Positions 44,922 through 53,271 are shown, counted from the first letter of the stretch. The stretch: DNA of 64,000 bases from Clostridia bacterium (GCA_017549335.1 JAFYVB010000029.1:1-64000), one strand, 5' to 3'. A program made the numbers and translations. Notes: generated by a model from the sequence alone, not told the origin.

Positions 44922-46178
44922 ATGGTTAAGGTAAACATCATTTCCGGTTTTCTCGGCGCAGGCAAGACCACGCTGATCAAAAAACTGCTGTCCGGCGCCA
45001 TGAAAGGCGAAAAAGTCATCCTGCTTGAAAATGAATACGGCGAAGTCGGCGTTGACAGCGGCTTTATGAAGGATGCGGGCATCACCGTGACCGAGCTGAA
45101 CTCCGGCTGCATCTGCTGCACGCTGGCCGGCGATTTCCAGAAGGCCGTGGACGAGCTGATCGAAACCTACCACCCCGACCGTCTGCTGGTTGAGCCCACG
45201 GGCGTTGGCAAGCTGAGCGATATCCGTAAAGCCGTGGAAGACGCCAAAGAACGCCATGAGCTTGAAATCACGGGCTGTGCCACCGTTGTTGACGCAGGCC
45301 GCAGCCGCGTATATATGAAGAATTTCGGCGAATTTTTCCTCGATCAGATCAAGAGCGCCGAAACCGTGATCTTCAGCCGCACCCAGTTGCTTTCCCCCGA
45401 CCGCGTGGAAAAGAGCCGTCAGCTGGTAGCCGAGCAGAATCCCGCCGCGCGCATCATTACCACGCCCTGGGATGACATGGACGCCCAGCTCATTCTCGAT
45501 ACCATTGAGCATCCTGCTCAGCTGCTGACCATGGACGATATCGAGCATGAGCATCATCACCATCATGATCACGATGAAGAGTGCCACTGCCACGAGCACG
45601 AGCATCATCACCACCATGATCACGATGAAGAGTGCCACTGCCACGAGCATGAGCATGAGCATCATTACCACCATGATCACGATGAAGAGTGCCACTGCCA
45701 CGAGCACGAGCATCATCATCACCATGATCACGATGAAGAGTGCCACTGCCATGAGCACGAGCATGAGCATCATCACCACCATGATCACCACCATGATCAC
45801 GATGAAGAATGCCATTGCCACGAGCACGAGCATGAGCATCATCGCCATCATCATGAACATGGAGAGCATTGCTCCTGCGGCCATCACCACGGTCATGACG
45901 CCGATGAAATATTCGGCAACATCGGCGTTGAAACAGCCAAGCGCTTCACGGAAGAGGAACTGCGTTCCGCCCTTGAAAAGCTTTCCGATGAAGAGGAATA
46001 CGGCCTGATCCTTCGTGCCAAGGGCATTGTGCAGACCGAAGACAACCGCTGGCTGCACTTTGACTACGTCCCCGGCGAAAGCAACGTCCGCTACGGCGCT
46101 GCCGATTACACAGGCCGTCTTTGCGTGATCGGCACCCATCTGGACGAGCAGGCACTGCGCACGCTCTTTGGCGTGTAA
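44922..46178 (+). CDS. CobW/COG0523-family GTP-binding metallochaperone with expanded His/Cys repeat
   Basis: A 418-residue G3E GTPase. Walker A is GFLGAGKTT at residues 9-17, the metal motif CxCC is GCICCTL near residue 64, the NKxD-like region is TVIFSRTQLL, and the CobW C-terminal domain starts near 330. Between the domains (about 208-328) is a repeat of HDHDEECHCHEHEH units that could bind many divalent metal ions. The family delivers metals (zinc, cobalt, nickel or iron) to client proteins. The ATG at 44922 follows AAGGAGACAG. I see no separate promoter after the tRNA terminator. Confidence 0.92.
   Translation: MVKVNIISGFLGAGKTTLIKKLLSGAMKGEKVILLENEYGEVGVDSGFMKDAGITVTELNSGCICCTLAGDFQKAVDELIETYHPDRLLVEPTGVGKLSDIRKAVEDAKERHELEITGCATVVDAGRSRVYMKNFGEFFLDQIKSAETVIFSRTQLLSPDRVEKSRQLVAEQNPAARIITTPWDDMDAQLILDTIEHPAQLLTMDDIEHEHHHHHDHDEECHCHEHEHHHHHDHDEECHCHEHEHEHHYHHDHDEECHCHEHEHHHHHDHDEECHCHEHEHEHHHHHDHHHDHDEECHCHEHEHEHHRHHHEHGEHCSCGHHHGHDADEIFGNIGVETAKRFTEEELRSALEKLSDEEEYGLILRAKGIVQTEDNRWLHFDYVPGESNVRYGAADYTGRLCVIGTHLDEQALRTLFGV
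45546..45903 (+). repeat. In-frame tandem repeat encoding His/Asp/Glu/Cys-rich metal-binding units
   Basis: Five close copies of a unit starting CATGATCACGATGAAGA begin at 45564, 45615, 45672, 45723 and 45792. The steps are 51, 57, 51 and 69 bases, so the first four form a higher-order 108-base repeat (17 + 19 residues). The fifth copy has a 12-base insertion before it, and a degenerate unit (HCSCGHHHGHD) closes the array. All steps are multiples of three. Confidence 0.93.
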
Positions 46179-46190
46179 CAGGAGGTTCTT

Positions 46191-47144
46191 ATGCGGCTTC
46201 CCAATCAGATCGTTCCCATTTACATCGTTTCCGGCTTCCTTGACAGCGGCAAGACCACGATCATCCGCAATATGCTGGAAGACGAAGGCTTTTCCCGCGG
46301 TCAGAAAACGCTGATCGTTGTCTGCGAAGAAGGCATGGAAGAGCTGGACGAAACTGCCCTTGCCAAACAAAATGCCAAGGTGCATATCGTTGACAGCGTT
46401 GAAGAAATGACGCCCTCCCTGTTTGTGGATCTCAACAAGCAGTACAAGCCCGAGCGCGTGATCATCGAATACAACAGCGTATTCACCTTCGCCAAGCTCA
46501 ACACCATGCAGCTGCCTTCCGCCTGGGAGCTGGTTCAGGTCATCTGCACCGTTGACGCCAAAACCTATGAAAACTACATGGTCAATATGCGCCAGCTGAT
46601 GACCGATCCCATGCAGAATTCCGATCTTATCCTCTTTAACCGCTGCGAGAATGAGATGCCCATCAGCGTCTGGCGCCGTCAGATGCGGGCGCTGAACCCC
46701 AACACCACCATTCTCTTTGAGTTCACCAACGGTCACAGCGATGACGGCGTTTCCGACGAGGATCTCCCCTACGATATGAAGGCGGACGTCATTGAGATCA
46801 AGGATGAGGACTTTGGTGTATTCTATCTGGACGCCATGGAGCATCCCGACCGCTATGACCGTAAAACGCTGCGTTTCAAGGGACAGGCTTTCAAGGATCC
46901 CTCTCTGCCCAAAGATTTCGTGCGTTTTGGCCGTTATGCCATGACCTGCTGCGCCGATGATATCGCCTGCCTCGCCTTTGTGATGCGCGGTGACGTCAAG
47001 CCCGACAGCAGTAAATATTACACCCTTACCTGCCGTTCGGAATCTGTATTCAACAAAGCCCAGGATCACGATATGGTCGCTTTGATGCAGCTTGAAGTCT
47101 CTCCCGCAGCGGCTCCCAAGGATAAATACGTCACCTTCGGCTGA
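46191..47144 (+). CDS. CobW-like GTPase fused to a YcgQ/DUF1980-like C-terminus
   Basis: A 317-residue protein. The first 200 residues are a G3E GTPase with Walker A GFLDSGKTT (15-23) but no CxCC metal motif. The end, FKGQAFKDPSLPKDFVRFGR then YAMTCCADDIACLAFVMRGD, strongly resembles the C-terminal domain of the TIGR03943/YcgQ (DUF1980) proteins, with its invariant CC pair. Such proteins pair with YcgR-type permeases, which are absent here. A role in metal homeostasis with the preceding CobW protein is inferred. AGGAGG precedes the ATG, 12 bases after that gene. Confidence 0.82.
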   Translation: MRLPNQIVPIYIVSGFLDSGKTTIIRNMLEDEGFSRGQKTLIVVCEEGMEELDETALAKQNAKVHIVDSVEEMTPSLFVDLNKQYKPERVIIEYNSVFTFAKLNTMQLPSAWELVQVICTVDAKTYENYMVNMRQLMTDPMQNSDLILFNRCENEMPISVWRRQMRALNPNTTILFEFTNGHSDDGVSDEDLPYDMKADVIEIKDEDFGVFYLDAMEHPDRYDRKTLRFKGQAFKDPSLPKDFVRFGRYAMTCCADDIACLAFVMRGDVKPDSSKYYTLTCRSESVFNKAQDHDMVALMQLEVSPAAAPKDKYVTFG

Positions 47145-47170
47145 TCTTTGAAGGTTTTTGCAAAAAATAC

Positions 47171-47199
47171 TTGTATTTATCCCATTTATGTGGTATCAT
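47171..47199 (+). promoter_or_regulatory. Sigma-A promoter of secG
   Basis: TTGTAT (47171-47176) and TATCAT (47194-47199) are 17 bases apart, giving a short leader to the secG ATG at 47232. Confidence 0.7.
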
Positions 47200-47231
47200 A
47201 TCTTGCACTGATTTCTAGGAGGTTACTCACC

Positions 47232-47468
47232 ATGAATGCTTTCCAGGTTATTTTGAACATCGGCCTGATTCTCGCTTCCATCGCCATGATCATCACCGTT
47301 CTGCTCCAGAGCACCGAATCCGACGGCATGGGCGCCATCTCCGGCAACAATGACAGCTTCTTCGGCAAGAACAAGAACGCCGCTTTCGAAGCCAAGATGG
47401 CTTTGGGCACCAAGATCTCTGCCGTTGTGTTTGTTGTTTTCGCTCTGCTGATGGTCATCCTCGGCTGA
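47232..47468 (+). CDS. secG: Preprotein translocase subunit SecG
   Basis: A 78-residue membrane protein with two hydrophobic segments (residues about 4-24 and 57-77) joined by the glycine-, asparagine- and phenylalanine-rich loop typical of SecG (VLLQSTESDGMGAISGNND, then SFFGKNK). It supports SecYEG-driven protein export. The ATG at 47232 is preceded by AGGAGG; the open frame further upstream lacks a ribosome binding site. In many Bacillota secG precedes rnr and smpB, which are not here. A strong terminator follows. Confidence 0.94.
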   Translation: MNAFQVILNIGLILASIAMIITVLLQSTESDGMGAISGNNDSFFGKNKNAAFEAKMALGTKISAVVFVVFALLMVILG

Positions 47469-47497
47469 TTTGGAACATCGACATTCAAAGAACCTTT

Positions 47498-47533
47498 ATA
47501 TGCACAGCAGTTTGTTTTGCTGTGCATATTTTT
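47498..47533 (+). terminator. Terminator of secG
   Basis: ATATGCACAGCA and TGCTGTGCATAT form a perfect 12-base-pair stem with an 8-base T-rich loop, followed by TTTT. Confidence 0.9.
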
Positions 47534-47546
47534 ATGCGGAGGATAA

Positions 47547-48125
47547 ATGATTTATAAACTGCTCGCGCTTGCTCTCATGGCTGCCTTTTATGCCTGTTAT
47601 TTCGGAAAAGCAATCTCCCAACGCAAAAAAGGCGTTTCCACCATGCATCTGGGCAGCGGAAAAAGCGGCGCCGTCCGTTATGTTGAATACGGCGTTCTCT
47701 TTGCCAGTATTCTGACGCCCGTTGCGGAGCTTGTAAGTATCTTCAGCGATTCATCACTGCTCCCCTCCTGCTTCCGGTGGCTCGGCATATGCCTGGGCAC
47801 TATAGGCGTTTCACTTTTTGTTACCGCTATGCTCACCATGCGCGACAGCTGGCGCGCAGGCGTTGCCGAGACCGATCAAACCGATCTTGTCACCGGCGGC
47901 ATCTTCTCTGTCAGCCGTAATCCTGCGTTTCTGGGCTTTTATCTTCACTACGTCGGTATTCTTTTGACGTTCTTCCATCCTGTTTTGCTGATCGTCACGC
48001 TGTTTGCCGTGTGGATGTTCCATCTGCAAATTACCAAAGTCGAAGAGCCTTTCCTCCATAATGCCTTTGGCGACGATTACGCAAACTATGCAAAAAAGGT
48101 CTGCCGCTATCTCGGAAGAAGATAA
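47547..48125 (+). CDS. Isoprenylcysteine carboxyl methyltransferase (ICMT)-like membrane protein
   Basis: A 192-residue polytopic membrane methyltransferase of the ICMT/PEMT type. About five hydrophobic segments precede the SAM-binding end: DSWRAGVAETDQTDLVTGGI, FSVSRNPAFLGFYLHYVG and KVEEPFLHNAFGDDYANYAKKV. The motifs RNPxFxG and E-E-x-F-L are the family signature. The bacterial substrate is unknown and could be a lipid or small molecule. GCGGAGG precedes the ATG. It is 14 bases past the secG terminator, so it may depend on read-through or a promoter I cannot see. Confidence 0.87.
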   Translation: MIYKLLALALMAAFYACYFGKAISQRKKGVSTMHLGSGKSGAVRYVEYGVLFASILTPVAELVSIFSDSSLLPSCFRWLGICLGTIGVSLFVTAMLTMRDSWRAGVAETDQTDLVTGGIFSVSRNPAFLGFYLHYVGILLTFFHPVLLIVTLFAVWMFHLQITKVEEPFLHNAFGDDYANYAKKVCRYLGRR

Positions 48126-48138
48126 ACCGCCCCGCCCC

Positions 48139-48167
48139 TTGCACCCTTCCCCCTTTTGTGGTATAAT
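48139..48167 (+). promoter_or_regulatory. Sigma-A promoter of tRNA-Arg
   Basis: TTGCAC (48139-48144) and TATAAT (48162-48167) are 17 bases apart. The leader to the tRNA is about 86 bases and contains CCCTCGGCG (48170-48178) facing CGCC and CGAGGG near 48234-48246, a possible long-range stem. Confidence 0.75.
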
Positions 48168-48259
48168 CTCCCTCGGCGTACACCGCAGTTTCAGCAGAAC
48201 ATCGTATCTGCCCTTAATCGAAAGGTTTCAGCCGCCCTGACGAGGGTTATAACGTATTT

Positions 48260-48336
48260 GCGCCCGTAGCTCAGTAGGATAGAGCGTCCGCCTCCTAAGC
48301 GGAAGGCCGTGGGTTCGACTCCCGCCGGGCGCGCCA
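48260..48336 (+). tRNA. tRNA-Arg (anticodon CCT)
   Basis: Acceptor arms GCGCCCG/CGGGCGC, D-arm TAGCTCAGTAGGATAGAG, anticodon stem-loop TCCGC-CTCCTAA-GCGGA (anticodon CCT, reading AGG) and T-arm GTGGGTTCGACTCCCGC. The discriminator is G and CCA is encoded. Confidence 0.96.
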
Positions 48337-48375
48337 AAATGCCGTAAACAAAAAGGTTTACGGCATTTTAATTTT
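48337..48375. terminator. Terminator between tRNA-Arg and the oxidative-stress operon
   Basis: AAAATGCCGTAAAC and GTTTACGGCATTTT form a 14-base-pair stem immediately after the tRNA CCA, followed by AATTTTG. The A/T-rich ends on both sides make it suitable for the convergent minus-strand operon too. Confidence 0.88.
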
Positions 48376-48382
48376 GTTTCTT

Positions 48383-50017
48383 TTATTGTACGAGATAGTC
48401 CAAAAGCTGCCGGATATTCTTCTTGCCAAACGTGACCCGATCGTCATTGACCACCAGACACGGAACGCTCATAACGCGATAGCGTTCCTTTAGTCCTTCA
48501 AAACGAGCGATATCGTATACTTCGGCGGTCACATGGGGATTGAGCGCCGCGATGTGCTGCGCTGCCACGACCAGATCAGGGCACATGGTACAGGAGAGAG
48601 AAACAAGCACCTTCATGTGCAAAGGCTTATCCAGTGCAGAAATGGCTTGTCTCACCTCTTCATCCAAGGTTTGTCCCGGTCCGGCAGCATTGTACAACCC
48701 CAGAACAAAGGAAGTAAATTCATGTCCGCCGGGAACTCCGTGAAAGGCAAGGCCCGCAGGCGTTCCATCAGAATGGCGTACCTGTACGCAAGGAGCAATC
48801 TCCGCATTGGCATTTCGGTCAACAACGTCCACGGTCAGTTTGTCCGTCATCTCTTTAAGCGCGGTAATGTACCTTTCCAGTTCCGCAGAGGCAGAACTGC
48901 CGTCGAGGAACAGCGCAAGCTGCACAGGGCGCTCCATCCGATCAAAAACCGCAGCAAGCTGCTGACGCATTTCCGGGGTGAACATGGAGTTATCATGGGA
49001 ATCGCCCGCCTTCACCGCAGAGGGAAATTCCTTTTTCACCGGGGTCGGTTGCTTGGGTTGGATCCCGGTCTTCCGCTGCATGGCGGCAGCGTATTTCTCC
49101 AGCTCCGTGGCAGCCAGCGCACCGTCGCCGATGGCGGTCACCACCTGCCGCAGGGGCTTAATGCATACGTCACCCGCCGCGTAAACACCTTCCGCACTGG
49201 TTTTCATCGAGCCGTCAGTGCGGATATAGCCCTGCTCATTCAGCTCCACAAGGTTCTTTACCAGGTCGGTAGCCGGCTCATATCCCGCAAAGACGAACAC
49301 ACCGAAGGGCTCGCCGTTTTCACTGCGATATTCGGTCTCTTCGCCGGTTTGCTTATTCCTCCATCGGGCGTAAGTCAAACCGCTCTCACCTGAGACCTCC
49401 TCGAGCACAGAGTTGGTTATGAGGGTGATTTTCTCATGTTTGCGAGCAGGTTCTGCAGCGGCTTGCGCACAGGTAAAGTCTGCCCCTTTCATCAGAACAG
49501 TCACATGGCGCGCGAATTTGGTCAGAAAGACGCTTTCTTCCGCTGCTGCAAAACCGCCGCCTACCACAAAAACTTCCTTGCCGGTGAAAAACTCACCGTC
49601 ACAGGTGGCGCAATAGGCAACACCGCGGCCCTTATATTCCTCTTCCCCTTTGAAACCTACTGCGCGTGGACGGGCGCCGGTAGCCAGCAGCACGCCGAAG
49701 CAGCGGAAATCACCGCGTCCGGTATGAACCGTCTTTATGTCGCCGATCAGGTCAAGGCTCTTGGCTTCCGTCAGTAAAAATTCCGCGCCAAAGGCTTCCG
49801 CCTGCTGACGCATGGTTTCCGTTAACTGTTTCCCGCCGGTTTTGCCGATACCGGGATAGTTTACCACCTCGTGGGTAATGGTGATCTGCCCGCCAAACTG
49901 TTCCTTTTCCAGTACCAGCACACGATAACGGGCCCGTGCCAGATAAATGGCGGCGGTGAGCCCCGCTGGCCCGCCGCCGATGACAATGACGTCGTAGAAA
50001 TTTTTGTTATCGCTCAT
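48383..50017 (-). CDS. Thioredoxin reductase-like flavoprotein fused to a C-terminal glutaredoxin-like (AhpF-NTD-like) domain
   Basis: A 544-residue protein. Residues about 1-310 are a thioredoxin reductase module: FAD motif VIGGGPAGLTAAIYLARA, redox pair C136-A-T-C139, NAD(P) motif VVGGGFAAAEES, and GVYAAGDVCIKPLRQV. A linker leads to two thioredoxin-like folds at the C-terminus, the second with SLSCTMCPD (C476 and C479). This is the AhpF set of domains in reverse order. It probably passes electrons from NAD(P)H through the C-terminal dithiol to AhpC, encoded just upstream. ATG at 50017 overlaps the ahpC stop. Confidence 0.9.
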   Translation of the reverse strand: MSDNKNFYDVIVIGGGPAGLTAAIYLARARYRVLVLEKEQFGGQITITHEVVNYPGIGKTGGKQLTETMRQQAEAFGAEFLLTEAKSLDLIGDIKTVHTGRGDFRCFGVLLATGARPRAVGFKGEEEYKGRGVAYCATCDGEFFTGKEVFVVGGGFAAAEESVFLTKFARHVTVLMKGADFTCAQAAAEPARKHEKITLITNSVLEEVSGESGLTYARWRNKQTGEETEYRSENGEPFGVFVFAGYEPATDLVKNLVELNEQGYIRTDGSMKTSAEGVYAAGDVCIKPLRQVVTAIGDGALAATELEKYAAAMQRKTGIQPKQPTPVKKEFPSAVKAGDSHDNSMFTPEMRQQLAAVFDRMERPVQLALFLDGSSASAELERYITALKEMTDKLTVDVVDRNANAEIAPCVQVRHSDGTPAGLAFHGVPGGHEFTSFVLGLYNAAGPGQTLDEEVRQAISALDKPLHMKVLVSLSCTMCPDLVVAAQHIAALNPHVTAEVYDIARFEGLKERYRVMSVPCLVVNDDRVTFGKKNIRQLLDYLVQ

Positions 50018-50580
50018 CACAGCTGTCCCACCAGATCCAGGCTAGGCTTGAGGGTCTCCTCACCGGGCTTCCAGTTGGCGGGACACACCTGATCGCCATG
50101 GGCATGGACAAACTGGCAGGCCTGCACCTTGCGGAAAAGCTCCTCGGCATTACGGCCCACATTGCCCGCTGTAACCTCATATCCCACGATCTTGCCTTCG
50201 GGGTTGACGATAAAGGTGCCGCGTTCCGCAAGACCGTCCGATTCAATCAGCACCTGAAAGTCCCGGGAGAGATTATGGGTGGGATCCGCCAGCATGGGAT
50301 AGTTGATCTTGCGAATGCGCTCAGAGGCGTCATGCCACGCCTTATGAACGAAGTGGGTATCGGTGGACACGGCGTAGACCTCACAGCCTGCAGAACGGAA
50401 CTGCTCATATTTGTTCGCCAGATCCTCCAGCTCCGTGGGACAGACAAAGGTAAAATCGGCAGGATAGAAAAAGAACACGCTCCACTTACCGAGAATATCT
50501 TCCTTGGAAATGAACTTAAAATCATTGCCGTGGTAGGCGTAGACCTTGAAATCGGATACTTCCTTGTTGATCATAGACAT
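50017..50580 (-). CDS. ahpC: Peroxiredoxin AhpC
   Basis: A 187-residue typical 2-Cys peroxiredoxin that reduces hydrogen peroxide and organic peroxides. The peroxidatic cysteine is C47 in FTFVCPTE and the resolving cysteine is C166 in QVCPANW. Other landmarks are STDTHFVHKAWHD and RGTFIVNPEG. It is reduced by AhpF-type proteins, here the TrxR-Grx fusion encoded next. AAGGAGG precedes the ATG. Confidence 0.96.
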   Translation of the reverse strand: MSMINKEVSDFKVYAYHGNDFKFISKEDILGKWSVFFFYPADFTFVCPTELEDLANKYEQFRSAGCEVYAVSTDTHFVHKAWHDASERIRKINYPMLADPTHNLSRDFQVLIESDGLAERGTFIVNPEGKIVGYEVTAGNVGRNAEELFRKVQACQFVHAHGDQVCPANWKPGEETLKPSLDLVGQL

Positions 50581-50592
50581 GGCAAAACCTCC

Positions 50593-50967
50593 TTAATATT
50601 TCCACAAGCTGTGCTGATTGCAAAACGCATAGACATCCCGAACCTCGTCCCCTTTGCACAGGGAAAACTTGGCCTTGGGTTTATCCGTCGGCTTCAGGTG
50701 AGCATACTGGATCACATGCTCTCCCTCCAGACAGATCCACTCAATGTAGTGTTCCTCCGTCATGGGATGCTCCACAGAACCCACCGTCACATGCACCGTA
50801 TCGCCCTCCCGGCTGTACACGGGAATATGTTTTTCGCCGGACGCCTCTGTGGTGCCGGGCTCAAGGCGTCGCATCTTTTCGCCGCAGCACTTTACAGTCA
50901 GACCGGTATCCCGGATTATTGCCATGATATTACCGCAATGTCCGCACGTATAGAATTTTTGTTTCAT
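50593..50967 (-). CDS. dfx: Desulfoferrodoxin (2Fe superoxide reductase)
   Basis: A 124-residue superoxide reductase. The N-terminal desulforedoxin site is C8, C11, C27 and C28 (CGHC and CC). The catalytic iron site ligands are H47 (EKHIPV), H67 (EHPM), H73 (EEHYIEW), C116 and H119 (CNQHS). It reduces superoxide to peroxide without making oxygen, which suits an anaerobe; the peroxide then goes to AhpC encoded 12 bases downstream. The start at 50967 is supported by AAGGAGG. No clear PerR box is visible upstream. Confidence 0.96.
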   Translation of the reverse strand: MKQKFYTCGHCGNIMAIIRDTGLTVKCCGEKMRRLEPGTTEASGEKHIPVYSREGDTVHVTVGSVEHPMTEEHYIEWICLEGEHVIQYAHLKPTDKPKAKFSLCKGDEVRDVYAFCNQHSLWKY

Positions 50968-51068
50968 GCAAATCCCTCCTTCTGCGTTCATTATGTCCTG
51001 TCCAAAAATAAATAATGCACGAAGATTTGGGCATCATAGCGGGTAGCAACTGCAAGGAGTGTGCTTTG

Positions 51069-52490
51069 ATGAAAGAAGACAGGGCCTATCTGAAAGGATT
51101 CATCCCTTATGCACTGGCAGCATTGCTGATCAGTCTGGTAGGCGGATTTTCTGCTGTTCTGGGGCCTGCCTTTGTACAGGACCTAGGCATTGCTTACAAC
51201 AATACCACCTGGACAGCGCTGGCGCAGGCCACGTCCACCGCAGCCTTCGCGCCCATTTTGGGCAAGCTGGGCGATGTATTGGGACGAAAGGTTACGCTGC
51301 TGGGAGGCATCATCATCTATACTTTGGGCAATGTCCTGGCGGCACTTTCATCTTCACTTGGAGTCATGCTCATTGCCCGTTTTATCGTGGGCGTAGGCGC
51401 CGCAGCAGTGGCGCCGGTAGTTCTGTCCTACATTGTCACGGAATTTCCGCCTGCCAAAGTTGCTAAAGGGTTTTCCATGTATATGCTGATTTCCAGCGCT
51501 GCCGTGGTCTTCGGCCCTGCGCTGAGCGGTCTGATCATCAGCGCATACGGTTGGCGGGCGATGGTCTGGGTTTGCGTAGCGCTGTGCGTTATTGTGTTCA
51601 TTCCGTGCGCGCTTTCGGGGGACAAAAAGACGACGCTCCGCAAAAAGCTTGACCACTTTGACGGTTTGGGCGCAGTGCTGGTGCTGATTTTCTTCAGCCT
51701 GACGCTATGCATTCCTTCCTTCGGGCAGAACTTTGGCTGGAAATCGTCTGCCTTCCTTGTTGTGCTGGTCGCGGCGGTTATTGCATTCGTTGGACTGGTA
51801 TTGGCTGAGTGCAGGGCCGTCCACCCTATCCTCCCCGGAAGCTTTATGCGGCGCCGCGCCTTCATTCTGAGCGTTCTGGCGCTGACGCTCACCCAGGGAC
51901 TGATGCAGGCCAACATGACAAACACCATCATATTTGTAAATTACACTCAACCGACCAACGACGTGATCTCCGCTTATGCCATTTCAGTGATGTATCTGGG
52001 AATGTCTTTGGGCTCGGTTCTGCTGGGGCCTTTGGCAGACAGGTTTGAACCCCGAACGGTTCTGACCATCTCGCTGCTTTTAACGGGAATCAGCTGCGCA
52101 CTGCTGCTTCTGTTTACGGCTGATGCCTCCCTACTGCTGCTGATGGCTTCACTGGGGCTTTTGGGCTTTGGTTTGGGCGGAAACGGCACCATCTTCATGA
52201 AAGTGGCGCTGAGCGATCTCCCCGCCGACAAAGCAGGCGCAGCCACCGGAACCTACGGCCTGTTCCGTGATCTCGCCGCGCCCTTTGGCGTGGCGGTGCT
52301 GGTTCCCCTGTTTACCAACAGCATTACCGACTACACAGCGCAGGGCATAACTGAAGCGGACGCTGCTGTCCGTGCCATTCACACACTGTCAGTGATCGAA
52401 ATTATCTGTGTGGCCGCAGGCATCCTTGTAGTGCTGATGCTGCCCCGCATCCATCATGAAAGGAGACGTCATCATGCGTCTGAAAAATAA
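51069..52490 (+). CDS. Major facilitator superfamily transporter, probable 14-helix drug/proton type
   Basis: A 473-residue MFS protein. Many hydrophobic segments occur along the length, with the motif A loop GKLGDVLGRKVTLLGG near residue 62 and the motif C-like SAAVVFGPALSGLIISAYGWRAM (in parts). The length and the layout suggest the DHA2 (EmrB/QacA) group of proton-driven exporters with 14 helices. The substrate is unknown. ATG at 51069 is chosen because AAGGAG lies 9 bases upstream. It overlaps the SDR gene by 17 bases, so a substrate modified by that enzyme is possible. Confidence 0.87.
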   Translation: MKEDRAYLKGFIPYALAALLISLVGGFSAVLGPAFVQDLGIAYNNTTWTALAQATSTAAFAPILGKLGDVLGRKVTLLGGIIIYTLGNVLAALSSSLGVMLIARFIVGVGAAAVAPVVLSYIVTEFPPAKVAKGFSMYMLISSAAVVFGPALSGLIISAYGWRAMVWVCVALCVIVFIPCALSGDKKTTLRKKLDHFDGLGAVLVLIFFSLTLCIPSFGQNFGWKSSAFLVVLVAAVIAFVGLVLAECRAVHPILPGSFMRRRAFILSVLALTLTQGLMQANMTNTIIFVNYTQPTNDVISAYAISVMYLGMSLGSVLLGPLADRFEPRTVLTISLLLTGISCALLLLFTADASLLLLMASLGLLGFGLGGNGTIFMKVALSDLPADKAGAATGTYGLFRDLAAPFGVAVLVPLFTNSITDYTAQGITEADAAVRAIHTLSVIEIICVAAGILVVLMLPRIHHERRRHHASEK

Positions 52491-53271
52491 GGTGATCCTT
52501 GTAACTGCCTCTACGCGGGGCATCGGTCTTTCCATTGTAAAAGCATGCGCGAAAGAAGGCGCCATCGTCTGCATAGCAGCACGCAACCTTGAGAAAGCGC
52601 AAACCGTCGCCGATCAGCTCCATGCGGAAGGCGGACTCGTCCACTGTGTCTACAACGACGCAACCAAGCCGGAAACCTTTGTTTCCATGGTAGAAGACAC
52701 CGTGCGGAAGGCCGGGCGCATCGACGTGCTGGTGAATAACTTCGGCACCTCCGACCCCGGAAAGGACGTGGACTTCTCCCGCACCGATCCGGAGGTATTC
52801 ATGAACACCGTACAGTTGAATCTGCGCAGCGTATTCATGGCAAGTCAGGCAGCAGCGAAACATATGGCTTCGCAGGGCGGAGGCAGCATCATCAACATCT
52901 CTTCTGTCGGCGGCGCAGTGCCTGATATTTCCCAGATCGCCTACGGCACCGGCAAAGCAGCAATCAACTATCTTACCAAGCTGATTGCTGTGCATGAAGC
53001 AAAGCATCACATCCGCTGCAACGCAGTAATGCCCGGCATGACCGCAACCGAAGCGGTAACGCAGCATTTGAGTGATGATTTCAGATCTCTGTTTCTCAAA
53101 CACATCCCGCTCAGCCGAATCGGTCAGCCGGAAGAGATCGCCGCGGCTGTCGTCTATTTCGCCGGCGATGAATCCGCCTATACCACCGGACAGGTTATCA
53201 GTGTATCCGGCGGTTTTGGCCTGGCAACGCCTCTGTACGGAGAATTATCCGGAAAGGACGAGCGTCGTTGA
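52474..53271 (+). CDS. Short-chain dehydrogenase/reductase
   Basis: A 265-residue classical SDR. The nucleotide motif is TASTRGIGLS (TxxxxGxG), followed by NNFGTS, the catalytic serine in INISSVGG, and Y-x3-K in AYGTGKAA. The end AYTTGQVISVSGGFGL is typical. The basic residue after the glycine motif that would decide between NADP and NAD is seen in AARNLEKA, favouring NADP. The substrate is unknown. The start at 52474 is 7 bases after AAAGGAGA. It is translationally linked to the MFS gene and followed by a terminator. Confidence 0.92.
   Translation: MRLKNKVILVTASTRGIGLSIVKACAKEGAIVCIAARNLEKAQTVADQLHAEGGLVHCVYNDATKPETFVSMVEDTVRKAGRIDVLVNNFGTSDPGKDVDFSRTDPEVFMNTVQLNLRSVFMASQAAAKHMASQGGGSIINISSVGGAVPDISQIAYGTGKAAINYLTKLIAVHEAKHHIRCNAVMPGMTATEAVTQHLSDDFRSLFLKHIPLSRIGQPEEIAAAVVYFAGDESAYTTGQVISVSGGFGLATPLYGELSGKDERR

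Noticed and set aside
45546-45903. Possible CRISPR-like array, from evenly spaced repeated DNA
   Set aside because: Steps are all multiples of three, there are no unique spacers, and the repeats encode a continuous metal-binding protein segment.
44868-47069. A 733-codon open frame on the minus strand across the two CobW-like genes
   Set aside because: It is the complement of the His-rich repeat and flanking coding sequence. It reads as long runs of M, V, L and I with no recognisable domain, while the plus strand encodes clear GTPases.
50968-51068. PerR-type operator between the desulfoferrodoxin and MFS genes
   Set aside because: I looked for TTATAAT-N-ATTATAA and found only a single CATAAT-like half on the minus strand, too weak to call.
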